From Cryobacterium adonitolivorans (GTDB taxonomy: Bacteria; Actinomycetota; Actinomycetes; Actinomycetales; Microbacteriaceae): a DNA stretch of 64,000 nucleotides. The notes beneath the pieces are model-generated. The model was not told where the DNA came from and made no database searches. It was given only the letters and a program-made list of their open reading frames with translations. The translations under genes were made by a program, and so were the position numbers. The stretch is from the NCBI RefSeq assembly GCF_004402695.1, contig NZ_SOFL01000043.1, positions 48,003 through 112,002 of the forward strand, given 5' to 3'. Within the stretch, counting starts at the first letter, position 1, and every line of letters begins with the position of its first letter. Below, in pieces: positions 34,125 through 46,692 of the stretch.

Positions 34125-34735
34125 CCGCGGTCGCTCCCCCGCCAGACCCCGGCCCGGTGCCGCGTCCCTCCGTCGTCGTCGGCGACGACGGAGTCGCCCG
34201 GTGCGGTTGGGCCGCGAACGATGCCGAATACCGGCGTTACCACGACGAGGAGTGGGGCCGGCCGCTCCGCGACGAGCAGCGCCTGTTCGAGAAGCTCTGC
34301 CTGGAGGGATTCCAGGCCGGGCTGTCCTGGATCACGATCCTGCGCCGCCGGCCGGCCTTCCGGGCCGCGTTCGCGGGCTTCGACGTCGACGCCGTTGCCG
34401 CCTTCACCGAAGCGGATGTGGAGCGACTGCTCAATGATGAGCGGATCATCCGGCACCGGGGCAAGATCACCGCCACCATCGACAACGCCCGAACCACCCA
34501 AGCCCTGGGCGAAAGCCTGGCCGAGTTGATCTGGAGCTTCGCGCCGGAACCGCGGCCCGCGCCGCTCACCGACCTGGCCGAGGTGCCGGCGATCACGCCG
34601 GAGTCCACCGCGCTCAGCAAGGCGCTCAGAGCCCGCGGCTACAGGTTCGTGGGCCCGACCACCATGTACGCCCTGATGCAGTCCAGCGGCCTCGTGAACG
34701 ACCACGTCGTCGGCTGCCACCGCGCGCCGGTTTAG
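34121..34735 (+). CDS. tag: DNA-3-methyladenine glycosylase I
   Basis: A 204-aa base-excision glycosylase that removes 3-methyladenine. It follows E. coli Tag closely: RCGWAANDAEYRRYHDEEWG, LFEKLCLEGFQAGLSWITIL, and the C-terminal NDHVVGCHR. The zinc ligands (Cys of RCGW, His of YHDEEW, and His and Cys of NDHVVGCHR) are kept. The start overlaps the ogt stop (ATGA). A proline-rich N-terminal extension of about 25 aa precedes the conserved domain. Confidence 0.95.
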   Translation: MTAVAPPPDPGPVPRPSVVVGDDGVARCGWAANDAEYRRYHDEEWGRPLRDEQRLFEKLCLEGFQAGLSWITILRRRPAFRAAFAGFDVDAVAAFTEADVERLLNDERIIRHRGKITATIDNARTTQALGESLAELIWSFAPEPRPAPLTDLAEVPAITPESTALSKALRARGYRFVGPTTMYALMQSSGLVNDHVVGCHRAPV

Positions 34736-34741
34736 GCGGTT

Positions 34742-35752
<1,011 letters not shown>

Positions 35753-35755
<3 letters not shown>

Positions 35756-36523
35756 GAGGTGGCCGGCTACGACTAGTTCGAGTTCCCCTTCGGCTCCAGG
35801 GCGCAGGGTGAAACCGGCCGTCGGCGCCCAGGCGAGCAGTTCGTCGACGGAGTCGAAGGCCTGAGAGTTCTGCAGCAGGGCCCGGGTGAATTCGCCCTTG
35901 GCCTTCTTATTGAAGTGGTTGAGGGCGCGGGTGCGGCCATCGGCGCCCTCGGTGACGACGCGCAGGAAGAAGCGCCGCGGATGTTCCGCGGCCGGTCCGA
36001 GAGACACATACCCTTCCGAGCGCAGGTCGAGCAGCAGCCCGCCCGAACCATCGAACGCCGAGGCCTCGAGTGCCGCGGACACGTCGGCGGCCCAGTGCTT
36101 CTTGAGGGGCAGCCCCGGCAGCCGGGAGTCGTGCGAGAGCCTGTAGGCGGGCACGAGGTCGAGCCCGCCGACGGGTCCGAGCAGGGCGGAGTGCACGAGC
36201 AGGTGGCTGCCGGCGAAGGTGCGGGCCGCCGGCGACAGGGTGTCGGCGGCAAGCGCGTCATAAAGCACCCCGGTGTACCTGTCGATGACCGGCGTCGTCG
36301 GGGAGGACAGCAGGGCGGCGTTGCGGTCGATCTCGGCGAGTTGGGTGCGGCCGAGCTTGAGCGCGCGCACCGTGGCATCCTGGTCGGCGGCCAGCGCTGC
36401 AAGGGCGCCGGCGAGCACGCTGCGGCGCCCGGTCAGCGCCGGAAAGGCCAGGGAATCCAACGCCAGGGGCACGAAACCGCCGCCGGAGCGTTTAGTCTCC
36501 GACGGCGGTAGCAGTACAAACAC
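35753..36523 (-). CDS. yaaA: YaaA/DUF328 family peroxide-stress protein
   Basis: A 256-aa YaaA homologue. In E. coli YaaA limits intracellular iron during peroxide stress and binds DNA. Family signature: LLPPSETKRSGG at the N-terminus and the C-terminal HFNKKAKGEFTRAL block. Starts with GTG, preceded by GAGGAC. Lies upstream of mdh and downstream of atpC (23-bp gap). The family call is firm; the cellular role is by homology. Confidence 0.9.
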
Positions 36524-36546
36524 AGATGTCCTCAGTGAAGCGGCGC

Positions 36547-36813
36547 CTAAACGAGTGCGGCGCGACGGGCGACGACGGAAATGATGTCGTTGTCCACCGA
36601 CAGGAACCCGTCGTCAGCCTCGGCGACGACCTTCGTTCCGTCCAGCAGCGTGATGCGCACCTCGCCGCTGGACAGGATGGCCAGCAGCGGCTCGTGGCCG
36701 ACGAGAATACCGATCTCGCCTTCCACCGTGCGCGCGACAACCATGGACGCCTCGCCGGACCAGACCTGCTGGTCCGCCGAGACGAGGGTCACGGTAAGCG
36801 AAGCCGAAGCCAT
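36547..36813 (-). CDS. atpC: ATP synthase epsilon subunit, short form
   Basis: The epsilon subunit links gamma to the c ring. Only the N-terminal beta-sandwich is encoded (88 aa: LTVTLVSADQQVWSGEA, VEGEIGILVGHEPLLAIL); the C-terminal helical hairpin that inhibits ATPase in E. coli (133 aa in total) is missing. There is no sign of a frameshift, and the gene is followed directly by yaaA. The start is 2 nt after the atpD stop. Confidence 0.93.
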   Translation of the reverse strand: MASASLTVTLVSADQQVWSGEASMVVARTVEGEIGILVGHEPLLAILSSGEVRITLLDGTKVVAEADDGFLSVDNDIISVVARRAALV

Positions 36814-36815
36814 GC

Positions 36816-38297
<1,482 letters not shown>

Positions 38298-39197
38298 TTA
38301 GTTCTTGGCGGATGAGAGCGCGTCGGCTCCACCCACGATCTCGGAAATCTGCTGCGTGATCTCGGTCTGGCGCGCATTGTTCGACAGCCGGGTGAAGTCC
38401 TTGATGAGCTTGTCAGCGTTGTCGCTGGCGGACTTCATCGCCTTCTGGCGGCTGGCGTGCTCCGAGGCCGCGGACTGCAACATGGCGTTGAAGATGCGGC
38501 TTTCGATGTAGACCGGCAGCAGGGCGTCGAGCACGGTCTCGGGGTCCGGTTCGAACTCGTAGAGCGGCAGCGTGGAGGGCACGTCGCCGGATTCACCCTC
38601 GACGACCTCCAGGGGCAGCAGGCGCACGACCTGGGGAACCTGGGTGACCATGCTCACGAAACGGTTGTAGACGATGTGGATCTCGTCGACGCCACCATCA
38701 TCGGCTTCACGCAGGAAGGCCGACAGGAGCGCGTTGCCGATTTCCTGGGCGGTGTCGAACTCGGGACGGTCAGTGCCGCCGGTCCAGGACTGCTCGGACA
38801 CGCGACGGCGGAAGCTGAAGTACGCCAGGGCCTTGCGGCCGACGAGGTAATAGACGACGTCCTTGCCCTGGTTGCGCAGCAGCTCGCTGAGCTGCTCAGC
38901 CTCGCGCAGGACCTGGGAACTGAAGGCGCCGGCAAGTCCACGGTCGGAGGCGAAGATGACCACTGCGGCGCGGTTGATGACCTCGGGTTCGGTAGTCAGC
39001 ACGTGCTCAACGTTCGAGTACGTGGCGACCGCCGACACTGCCTGCGTGATCGCACGCGAATATGGGGTGGAAGCCGCGACTCGCGCCTGCGCCTTCTGGA
39101 TGCGCGAAGCGGAGATCAACTCCATGGCCCGAGTGATCTTCTTGGTCGTCTGGGCAGACTTGATCTTCTGCCGGTAGACCCGAAGTTGCGCTCCCAT
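38298..39197 (-). CDS. atpG: ATP synthase gamma subunit
   Basis: Central stalk subunit, 299 aa, within the usual range. N-terminal [20 protein letters not shown] and C-terminal NKARQ-like [21 protein letters not shown] are diagnostic. 88 bp separate it from atpA, with no clear signal seen. Confidence 0.97.
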   Translation of the reverse strand: MGAQLRVYRQKIKSAQTTKKITRAMELISASRIQKAQARVAASTPYSRAITQAVSAVATYSNVEHVLTTEPEVINRAAVVIFASDRGLAGAFSSQVLREAEQLSELLRNQGKDVVYYLVGRKALAYFSFRRRVSEQSWTGGTDRPEFDTAQEIGNALLSAFLREADDGGVDEIHIVYNRFVSMVTQVPQVVRLLPLEVVEGESGDVPSTLPLYEFEPDPETVLDALLPVYIESRIFNAMLQSAASEHASRQKAMKSASDNADKLIKDFTRLSNNARQTEITQQISEIVGGADALSSAKN

Positions 39198-39285
39198 GTG
39201 TCTCCTGTGCTTGCTTAGATATCGTGTCGATGAGTGTCAAGAACCCGGTCCGAGCCGCCTGGGGCGGCTCGAACCGGATGCGCGA

Positions 39286-40923
39286 TTAGCGCTTGTGCTT
39301 GACGATCTTTTCCTGGTTGACGTCTTCTGCCTTGGTCGCGACGAACTCTTCGCGGCCGACGGAAGCCAGCGGCTTGCCCTCACCGGTCTGGAATTCACGC
39401 TTGAAGGTGTCCACCGCGGTCGTCAGCTCTACGACGGTGTCGTCGCTGAGCACGTTGGTGTCGCGCAGCGTCGCGAGGATGCTCGTGGTGCGGCCGAGGA
39501 AGTCGAGCAGTTCGCGCTCGAAACGAAGGATGTCCTCGAGGGGAACCTCGTCGAGCTTGCCGTTCGTGCCGGCCCAGATCGAAACAACCTGGTCTTCGAC
39601 GGGGTACGGCGAGTACTGCGGCTGCTTGAGCAGTTCGGTCAGGCGGGCGCCACGAGCCAGCTGGCGACGGCTGGCCGGGTCGAGGTCGGACGCGAACATC
39701 GAGAACGCCTCCAGCGAACGGTACTGGGCCAGTTCGAGCTTGAGGGTACCGGAGACCTTCTTGATCGACTTGACCTGGGCGTCGCCACCAACACGGGAGA
39801 CCGAGATTCCCACGTCGACCGCGGGACGCTGGTTGGCGTTGAAGAGGTCGGACTGCAGGAAGATCTGGCCGTCGGTGATCGAGATCACGTTGGTCGGGAT
39901 GTACGCGGCAACGTCGTTGGCCTTGGTCTCGATGATCGGCAGGCCGGTCATCGATCCCTTGCCGAGCTCGTCGGAGAGCTTGGCGCAACGCTCAAGCAGG
40001 CGGGAGTGCAGGTAGAACACGTCGCCGGGGTACGCTTCGCGTCCCGGCGGGCGACGCAGCAGCAGCGATACCGCACGGTAGGCCTCGGCCTGCTTGGACA
40101 GGTCGTCGAAAACGATGAGGACGTGCTTGCCGGCGTACATCCAGTGCTGGCCGATGGCCGAGCCGGTGTACGGGGCGAGGTACTTGAAGCCGGCCGGGTC
40201 GGAGGCGGGGGCGGCGACGATGGTCGTGTACTCCATCGCTCCGGCATCCTCGAGCGCACCCTTCACCGAAGCGATGGTGGAGCCCTTCTGGCCGATGGCG
40301 ACGTAGATGCAGCGAACCTGCTTGTTGGCGTCGCCGGACTCCCAGTTGGCCTTCTGGTTGATGATGGTGTCGACGGCGATGGCGGTCTTGCCGGTCTGGC
40401 GGTCACCGATGATCAGCTGGCGCTGGCCACGGCCGATCGGGATCATCGCGTCAATGGCCTTGATGCCGGTCTGCATCGGCTCGTGCACCGACTTGCGGTG
40501 CATGACGCCGGGAGCCTGCAGCTCGAGGGCCCGGCGGCCGTCCGTTGCGATCTCACCGAGACCGTCGATGGGGGCGCCGAGCGGGTCGACGACACGGCCG
40601 AGGTAGCCGTCGCCGACGGGAACGGAGAGGACCTCGCCGGTGCGGTACACCTCCATGCCTTCAACGATGCCGGCGAACTCGCCGAGGACGACAACACCGA
40701 TCTCGTCTTCGTCGAGGTTCAGCGCGAGGCCGAGGGTGCCATCCGCGAACTTGATGAGCTCGTTGGCCATCACGCCGGGGAGACCCTGCACGTGGGCGAT
40801 GCCATCGCCTGCGGTGGAGACGTAGCCGACCTCGGTCGTGGCGACCTTGTTCGGCTCGTAGGACTTGACGAAGTCCTGGAGAGCGTTCCGGATCTCATCG
40901 GGGCTGATCGTTAGTTCTGCCAT
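39286..40923 (-). CDS. atpA: ATP synthase alpha subunit
   Basis: Non-catalytic F1 subunit, 545 aa. Walker [14 protein letters not shown] and the C-terminal alpha signature are present. Two ATG codons lie in tandem; the second (40923) is chosen because AGGGAAG sits 5 nt before it versus 2 nt before the first. The 87-bp gap to atpH has no recognised motif. Confidence 0.97.
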   Translation of the reverse strand: MAELTISPDEIRNALQDFVKSYEPNKVATTEVGYVSTAGDGIAHVQGLPGVMANELIKFADGTLGLALNLDEDEIGVVVLGEFAGIVEGMEVYRTGEVLSVPVGDGYLGRVVDPLGAPIDGLGEIATDGRRALELQAPGVMHRKSVHEPMQTGIKAIDAMIPIGRGQRQLIIGDRQTGKTAIAVDTIINQKANWESGDANKQVRCIYVAIGQKGSTIASVKGALEDAGAMEYTTIVAAPASDPAGFKYLAPYTGSAIGQHWMYAGKHVLIVFDDLSKQAEAYRAVSLLLRRPPGREAYPGDVFYLHSRLLERCAKLSDELGKGSMTGLPIIETKANDVAAYIPTNVISITDGQIFLQSDLFNANQRPAVDVGISVSRVGGDAQVKSIKKVSGTLKLELAQYRSLEAFSMFASDLDPASRRQLARGARLTELLKQPQYSPYPVEDQVVSIWAGTNGKLDEVPLEDILRFERELLDFLGRTTSILATLRDTNVLSDDTVVELTTAVDTFKREFQTGEGKPLASVGREEFVATKAEDVNQEKIVKHKR

Positions 40924-41010
40924 CATCTTCCCTTTTCTGTACAGCAGTACAGGCTTTGTCTTTTCGACACGTTACCGTCTCGAGATTTGTGTGTTCTGGC
41001 AACCCGAAGG

Positions 41011-41808
41011 TTAGCCAGCAAGCTGCAGTCTCAAGTCCTTGAGACGGGTGGCGACGCTGCCGTCGATGACGTCGTCGCCGATCTGTACTTTCAGGCCGCC
41101 GACGACGGATGCGTCGATGACCACGTTGAGGGCGACGCTGCGTCCGTATCGGGTCGACAATGACGCGGCGAGGCGGTCAAGCTGCCCCTGCTGCAGCGCT
41201 GCCGCAACGGTGACCGTCGCGATGATGCTATCGGCCTGATCGGCGACGATCCTGGCCGCATCGCTGAGCAATTCGCCGATGCGGCGGCCGCGAGGCTGCT
41301 GCACCAGGTGGCGCACAATGACGAGGGTCTGTGGGGACACCTTGTCCGCCAGGAGCGCCTGGATGAGTCCGACCTTGGCTGAGGACTTACCCAGCTTGCT
41401 GGTCAGCGCCAGTTCGAGCTCGGCATCCGAGGACACCGCCGCACCGAACAGGAACAGCTCGGATCGGATCGACACGCTCCGGTCGGCCGAATCCGCCGTC
41501 ACCCGCAACGCGAGTTCCTCGATGGCGGCCAGCAGGTCCTGGTGGCTCGACCAGCGGCCAGCCGCGATCGACAGCAGAAGCTCGAGTGCGGCGGGCGTGA
41601 CCGTGGCACCGAAGACTGCGCGAACCAGCGCGACCTTCTGGGACGAATCCGCAGACGCGTCGCTGAGTGCGGCGAGCAGCTGCGAGGAGTTCCCGATGAC
41701 CCGGCCGGCGTCGAACAGGTTCTCACCCGTCGCCAGATCAGCCCACTCGGCGTGGGCGGCGAGTGCCGCCCGCGACGTGGCCAAGGCTTCTCTGGTGGCG
41801 CTTCCCAT
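41011..41808 (-). CDS. atpH: ATP synthase delta subunit
   Basis: Peripheral-stalk subunit of 265 aa; longer than the E. coli protein (177 aa), as usual in actinobacteria, where an N-terminal region precedes the delta domain. The C-terminal VVIDASVVGGLKVQIGDDVIDGSV is the clear OSCP/delta signature. 5 nt after atpF. Confidence 0.95.
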   Translation of the reverse strand: MGSATREALATSRAALAAHAEWADLATGENLFDAGRVIGNSSQLLAALSDASADSSQKVALVRAVFGATVTPAALELLLSIAAGRWSSHQDLLAAIEELALRVTADSADRSVSIRSELFLFGAAVSSDAELELALTSKLGKSSAKVGLIQALLADKVSPQTLVIVRHLVQQPRGRRIGELLSDAARIVADQADSIIATVTVAAALQQGQLDRLAASLSTRYGRSVALNVVIDASVVGGLKVQIGDDVIDGSVATRLKDLRLQLAG

Positions 41809-41813
41809 GTGTC

Positions 41814-42371
41814 TTAGTTCTTTCCGGCCGAAGGGGCCGTGTTCTCGGTGGCTTCGATGTCGGCGAGGAACCGTTCGACCATGGCGCTTGCACGCGCATC
41901 GTCGTTCAGGCTCTCACCGATGACACCGGAGGCGAGGTCGATGGCCAGCGAGCCGACTTCACTGCGGAGGGACAGAACGGCGGCCTGACGTTCGGCCTCG
42001 ATCTGAGCCTTCGCGGTGGCCGTGACGCGGTTGGCCTCAGCAGTTGCCTGTTCCCGGAGCTCGGCGAGGATGCGCTGGCCGTCGGCGCGCGCCTGCTCGC
42101 GGATCTGACCGGCTTCGACACGTGCTTCGGCCAGCTGGGCCGTGTACTGCTCGAGAGCAGCTTCGGCTTTGCGCTGGGCGTCGTCTGCCTTGGCGATGTT
42201 CCCCTCGATGGCCTCCGCACGGTCGTCAAGGATCTGACGGAAACGCGGGATCGCGAAGCGTACAAAGAAGACCATGACGACCAGGAGGACAACTAGCGAC
42301 CAGGTGATGTCGTAGATGGCAGGAAGAAACGGATTCGCTTCCGCTTCTGCTGCGAGAACAAGCTCAGGCAT
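41814..42371 (-). CDS. atpF: ATP synthase b subunit
   Basis: Peripheral-stalk b subunit, 185 aa: one N-terminal membrane helix (YDITWSLVVLLVVMVFFVRFAI) followed by a long charged helix rich in A, E and R. The stator of Fo. 11 nt after atpE. Confidence 0.95.
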   Translation of the reverse strand: MPELVLAAEAEANPFLPAIYDITWSLVVLLVVMVFFVRFAIPRFRQILDDRAEAIEGNIAKADDAQRKAEAALEQYTAQLAEARVEAGQIREQARADGQRILAELREQATAEANRVTATAKAQIEAERQAAVLSLRSEVGSLAIDLASGVIGESLNDDARASAMVERFLADIEATENTAPSAGKN

Positions 42372-42382
42372 TGTGGTAGTCC

Positions 42383-42661
<279 letters not shown>

Positions 42662-42670
42662 TCAGTTGTG

Positions 42671-43483
42671 TCAGTGCTCTTCAGCCACAGCTTGTTGCAC
42701 GTACACGGCGGTCAGAAGGGTGAAGATATACGCCTGGAGGATGTACACGGCGAATTCAACGAAGGTGAAGATGAACCCGAACGCGAGCGTTCCCACGCCG
42801 AAGAGTCCAGCCCATCCACCGGCGGTGAAGAAGAAGAAGTTCGTGGCGCTGAAGCACAGCACGAGCAGCAGGTGCCCGACCATCATGTTGAGCAGGAGTC
42901 GCAGGGCCAGCGAGAGCGGCCGCACGATGAAGATGTTGATGAACTCGATCGGCGCGAGCAGGATGTAGATCGGCCACGGCACACCGGCGGGGAAGAGCGA
43001 GTTCTTGAAGAACTTGCCCGGGCCCAGCGCCTTGATGCCGGCGTAGATGAACACCACGTACGCGACGAGGCCGAGCACGAGCGGCATGGCGATGATCGAC
43101 GTGCCCGAGATATTGAGGAACGGCACGACACCGGTGATATTCATCGCGAGGATGCCGAAGAACAATCCGGCCAGCAGCGGCAGGTAGCGCCGACCCAGGT
43201 CCTTGCCGAGGATCTGGTCGGCAATCTGAACCTGGACGAAGCCCAGCGCGAGTTCGGCGATGCTCTGGTTGCGACCCGGGACCCGGGTGGGCTTGCGCAG
43301 CGCGAACCAGAACAGGAACAGCATGAGCGCGATGGCCAGCAGGCGAACCAGAATGATGCGGTTGATCTCGAAGGGCGTGTCAGCGAAAAACAGCGCCGGC
43401 AGGCCGAGGAATTCGCCGATCCCGGGAGCGTGGAATTCGCCTTCGGATTCCATGGGAATCAGCAAGTACGCAGCGTTATACAA
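42671..43483 (-). CDS. atpB: ATP synthase a subunit
   Basis: Membrane stator subunit that forms the proton half-channels. The essential Arg is in the RPLSLALRLLLNMMVGH block. The start is not obvious: ATG 43453 has no ribosome site, whereas TTG 43483 has AGGAGA (43492-43497) 8 nt upstream and gives a 270-aa protein beginning about 15 residues before FHAPGIGEF, as in relatives. TTG is therefore preferred. The longer open frame to 43567 would add a Cys-rich extension not expected in the family. Confidence 0.93.
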   Translation of the reverse strand: MYNAAYLLIPMESEGEFHAPGIGEFLGLPALFFADTPFEINRIILVRLLAIALMLFLFWFALRKPTRVPGRNQSIAELALGFVQVQIADQILGKDLGRRYLPLLAGLFFGILAMNITGVVPFLNISGTSIIAMPLVLGLVAYVVFIYAGIKALGPGKFFKNSLFPAGVPWPIYILLAPIEFINIFIVRPLSLALRLLLNMMVGHLLLVLCFSATNFFFFTAGGWAGLFGVGTLAFGFIFTFVEFAVYILQAYIFTLLTAVYVQQAVAEEH

Positions 43484-43633
43484 CAGCGCTATCTCCTGTT
43501 TCTGTGCGGACGCACATAGGCGACAGTGTGGGAATTCGGTCAGCGGCTCGGGGGCGAACACTGCCACCTGAGAGTGTTTTCACTTTACCAACAATCGCTC
43601 TGGGTGACCTAATCGACGACAAGGGCCGAAGAG

Positions 43634-44125
43634 TCAGGGTGCGGTCTCGTCCGGCGAGCTGGGCAGCGTGACGTTGCTCGCGTAGCCCAACTTGGATCGG
43701 AACACCACGATCACGTCGATCAGCATGGTTCCGACGGCGCCGGCGATCACGGTGAGGAAGAGCACCATCGTGTGAACGAAGGGGGCGTCGCGCAGAAGGG
43801 CGAGGATGACGATGAAGACAACGATCTTCAGCAGCCAGGCGCCCATCACGATGCCGAAGAATGCGGCGATATCGAACCGCATCGCCCCGATGATGCTGAC
43901 GGCGGTGATGGACGCGAACAGAACGGCCAGCGCGGTGCCGATGAGGGCGCTGATGAGGCCGTCAGTTCCGGCGAACAGGTAACCCAGGCCGCCGCCGATG
44001 ACGGCGATCGCGATCGCCAGCAGGCCGGTGTACTTGAGGACCTCCGTGAGGATCTTCTTGGCGTCCACGGGAGTCGCCAGGGGCGCGGTCGTGGGGTTGT
44101 CGGAGGGAACGGGTGCGGGGGTCAT
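43634..44125 (-). CDS. AtpI-like membrane protein upstream of the ATP synthase genes
   Basis: A 163-aa protein with a Pro/Thr-rich N-terminus and four hydrophobic segments (TGLLAIAIAVIGGGLGYLF onward). Position directly before atpB is that of AtpI, thought to help c-ring assembly or magnesium uptake. Sequence conservation is low, so the name rests on position and topology. ATGA overlap with the transferase gene upstream; a 150-bp gap before atpB may hold a second promoter. Confidence 0.75.
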   Translation of the reverse strand: MTPAPVPSDNPTTAPLATPVDAKKILTEVLKYTGLLAIAIAVIGGGLGYLFAGTDGLISALIGTALAVLFASITAVSIIGAMRFDIAAFFGIVMGAWLLKIVVFIVILALLRDAPFVHTMVLFLTVIAGAVGTMLIDVIVVFRSKLGYASNVTLPSSPDETAP

Positions 44126-45348
44126 ACGGGCTCCTTGGCGTCAGACGCCTCGTCGAGGGGATCAAGCCGGGCAATGGTGGGCACCCCGATGGCGCCGGTC
44201 GCCGGGGCGAGCTGGCTGGCGGCCTCGATGGCCTTGCGACGGCTCAGAGGGGCAAGGGTCACGACGGTGCAGATGACCAGGGCGCTCACCAGGAACACGG
44301 TGGCCCACCAGGTGGGAAGACCGAAGAATACCGGGAGCACGTAGTACAGCAGGCAGCCCACCGAGGCGGCGGCGGTCCAGCCGTAGAAAATCAGCACGGC
44401 GTGCAGGTGGGAGTGCCCCATGTCCAGGAGCCGGTGGTGCAGGTGCTTCCGGTCGGCACTGAACGGCGATTTTCCGGCGCGTACCCGCCGGAACACGGCC
44501 AGGCCGAAGTCGAGCAGCGGGATGATGAGGATCGCCACCGGCAGGATGAGCGGGATGAAAGCCGGGAACAGCTGTGAGCGGTTGACGGCCGTGGGGTCGA
44601 CCTGGCCGGTGATCGCGATGGCCGAGGTGGCCATCAGCAGCCCGACCAGCAGGGCGCCGGCGTCGCCCATGAACATTTTGGCAGGCCGCCAGTTCACTGG
44701 AAGGAAGCCCACGCAGGCGCCGACGAGGATCGCGGCAATCAGGGAGGCGAGGTTGAAGTAGTTGGTGGGCGAGGTGTCGCGCACCAGCAGGTAGCTGTAG
44801 ATGAAGAACACGCCGTTGGCGATGAGCGCGACCCCGGCGACCAGCCCGTCGAGCCCGTCGATGAAGTTGATCATGTTCATCACGATGACGATGGCCATGA
44901 CCGTGATCACGATCGACATCCAGGAGGATCCGACGGTGAGGCCGCCGATGGGCAGGGAGAAGACCTGCACGCCCTGCCAGGCGACCAGGCCGGCGGCGAT
45001 GAACTGGCCCAGCAGCTTGGTCATCCAGTCGAGGTCCCAGATGTCGTCGGCGACACCGAGCAGCACGATCAGCAGGGCCGCGCCGAGGATGGCCATGATC
45101 TGGTGCGGGTCGGCGAAGATCAACCGCAACGGCGCGAACTGGGACGCCACCAGGTAAGACACCCCGAAGGCCACCAGGATGCCGAGGAACATGGCGATGC
45201 CGCCCAGCCGCGGTGTGGGCCGGGTGTGCACATCGCGTTCACGGATCTTGGGGTACAGCCGGTACTTGTGGGTGAGCTTGAGCACGACTATCGACATGAG
45301 AAAGGTCACGACCGCCGAAACAAGCGCCAACAGGATGAAAAGGGTCAT
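44122..45348 (-). CDS. WecA/MraY-family undecaprenyl-phosphate sugar-1-phosphate transferase
   Basis: A 408-aa polytopic enzyme (about 11 helices) that links a sugar-1-phosphate, probably GlcNAc-1-P, to undecaprenyl phosphate and so starts a cell-wall glycopolymer. Catalytic motifs: DVHTRPTPRLGG, VADDIWDLDW (Asp-rich), NFIDGLDGLVAG, GDAGALLVG and the HLHHRLLDMGHS histidine motif of WecA-type enzymes. Placed between tsaC and atpI, a conserved actinobacterial position; ATGA overlaps on both sides. Confidence 0.92.
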   Translation of the reverse strand: MTLFILLALVSAVVTFLMSIVVLKLTHKYRLYPKIRERDVHTRPTPRLGGIAMFLGILVAFGVSYLVASQFAPLRLIFADPHQIMAILGAALLIVLLGVADDIWDLDWMTKLLGQFIAAGLVAWQGVQVFSLPIGGLTVGSSWMSIVITVMAIVIVMNMINFIDGLDGLVAGVALIANGVFFIYSYLLVRDTSPTNYFNLASLIAAILVGACVGFLPVNWRPAKMFMGDAGALLVGLLMATSAIAITGQVDPTAVNRSQLFPAFIPLILPVAILIIPLLDFGLAVFRRVRAGKSPFSADRKHLHHRLLDMGHSHLHAVLIFYGWTAAASVGCLLYYVLPVFFGLPTWWATVFLVSALVICTVVTLAPLSRRKAIEAASQLAPATGAIGVPTIARLDPLDEASDAKEPV

Positions 45349-46046
45349 TGTTCGGCCACCGGGGCGAGGGCGTCGCCGATGACGGCCTCGATCGCGGCTC
45401 GGGAGATCACACCGTTCCGCACGATGACCAGCTTGCCGCCGTTGGTGGCGAAAGCGGTGGCGTCCACGATCGTGGAGGAGGTGTCGCCGGCGCGGTCACC
45501 GATCGGCTCATAGTCCATTCCCGCGACTCCCCCGTCGAGGTAGACAGCGACGCTGATCCCCAGCATGTCCTCTGCGCCGATCACGTCGATGGCCGAGGGC
45601 ATGCCGCTGGTGTTGGCGCTCGAGACGGCAAGCGGGCCGGTCTCCGCCAGGAGGTCAAGGGCTACCTGGTTGCGCGGCATCCGCAGGGCCACTGTGCCGC
45701 GGGTGTCGCCGAGGTCCCAGACCAGGGACGACTGTGCCGTCAGCACCACGGTGAGACCGCCGGGCCAGAACTCGGCGACCAGGGCGCGCACGGGCTCCGG
45801 CACGTCCTGGGCGAGGGCGTCAAGGGTGGGGATACCCGGGATGAGCACCGGCGGAGGCGACTGGCGGCCGCGGCCCTTGGCATCCAGCAGTTTCTGCACG
45901 GCCTCGGGGTTGAAGGCGTCAGCGGCGAGGCCGTAGACGGTGTCGGTGGGGATGACGACGAGCGCGCCGCGGCCGATCGCCGAGCGTGCCAGTCGCATGC
46001 CGGTCGAGCGTTCCTCGTCGACCGAGCAATCATAGATACGTGTCAT
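45345..46046 (-). CDS. tsaC: Threonylcarbamoyl-AMP synthase (YrdC/Sua5)
   Basis: A 233-aa enzyme that makes threonylcarbamoyl-AMP from threonine, bicarbonate and ATP, the first step of the t6A modification of tRNA at position 37. YrdC landmarks: VVIPTDTVYGLAADAF, LDAKGRGRQSPPPVLI (KxR active site), FWPGGLTVVL and AVSSANTSGMPSA. ATG 46046 follows a TAGAAT hexamer by 8 nt, so it has its own promoter and does not depend on prmC. Confidence 0.95.
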   Translation of the reverse strand: MTRIYDCSVDEERSTGMRLARSAIGRGALVVIPTDTVYGLAADAFNPEAVQKLLDAKGRGRQSPPPVLIPGIPTLDALAQDVPEPVRALVAEFWPGGLTVVLTAQSSLVWDLGDTRGTVALRMPRNQVALDLLAETGPLAVSSANTSGMPSAIDVIGAEDMLGISVAVYLDGGVAGMDYEPIGDRAGDTSSTIVDATAFATNGGKLVIVRNGVISRAAIEAVIGDALAPVAEQ

Positions 46047-46054
46047 CGGGCACG

Positions 46055-46060
46055 ATTCTA
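46055..46060 (-). promoter_or_regulatory. Putative -10 box of tsaC-wecA-atpI operon
   Basis: Minus-strand TAGAAT, a close match to TATAAT, 8 nt before the tsaC ATG. Confidence 0.45.
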
Positions 46061-46096
46061 GTGCAGCCATCCTGTGAGGGCCCGGCGACGGAGCCG

Positions 46097-46638
46097 GTGC
46101 ACGGGGCAATACTGGAGGTGTGTGACACCACGCTCTTCGAGTATGACTTCCGCGAGCGCCTGCCGGCGTTGGCCCGGTTGACCGGGGCCAGCCAGTATCA
46201 CCTGGCGTCCACGTGTTGGGTGGGCGGCCACGAGCGGGCCGCCGTGGAGGGCGAATACCACTCGAGCGAGGAGTATCTCGAGGCCTGGCACGAGCTCACC
46301 GGCACCGCCCTCACCCGCGATCAGTGGCAGCAGGCCAGGGCGGCGGCGATGGGTCCGATGCAGGGCGCCATCGATGCCCTGTCCAGGGTCGCCTCCCGTG
46401 GCACCGTGTCACTGCTGTCGAACAACCCGGTGCCGTTCCGGGATTCGCTTCCGCTGCTGGCGCCGGACGTCTCGGAGATCCTGCAGGGCAACGACCTCAC
46501 CAGCGCGGTGCTCGGCGCCTCGAAACCCGAGCGGCGGGGCGTTCACGAGAGCCCTGAGCAAGTTCGGGGTGCTCCCGGAGAACGCGATCCTGATCGATGA
46601 CACCCTCGGGTTTCGACGTGGCGAACCTCCCGCGAACC
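46097..46638 (+). pseudogene. HAD-family hydrolase remnant, frameshifted and truncated
   Basis: Frame 1 encodes a HAD-like protein from about GTG 46097 (DTTLFEYDFRERL, SLLSNNPVPFRDS, VLGASKPE), then shifts near 46530 into another frame that reads GAFTRALSKFGVLPENAILIDDTLG. The conserved SKPEP-GAF junction is broken by what looks like a single inserted base. After IDDTL the expected last 40 or so residues are missing and the sequence passes into the palindromic repeat. The first HAD aspartate motif is also not canonical (EVCDTTL). Probably a dead gene; a sequencing error alone would not explain the truncation. Confidence 0.75.
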
Positions 46639-46692
46639 GTGAGTTGAGCCCCAATTCGGGCGACTTTTCGGGGCTTTTCTCTCAGTTCGCGG
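46630..46692. repeat. Palindromic repeat, copy B
   Basis: Left half (46630-46655) and right half (46665-46692) share CCGCGAAC, GAG and GCCCC with the half-sites of copy A at 28.74 kb; the right half matches copy A over 23 bases including GAGAAAAGCCCC. It sits between the convergent HAD pseudogene and prmC, and its right arm encodes the last residues and TGA stop of prmC. Likely a bidirectional terminator of REP-like type. Confidence 0.7.

Noticed and set aside
43484..43567. Upstream extension of atpB with a CxxC motif
   Set aside because: The AGGAGA ribosome site lies inside this stretch and points to the TTG start; the extension is not expected in the family.
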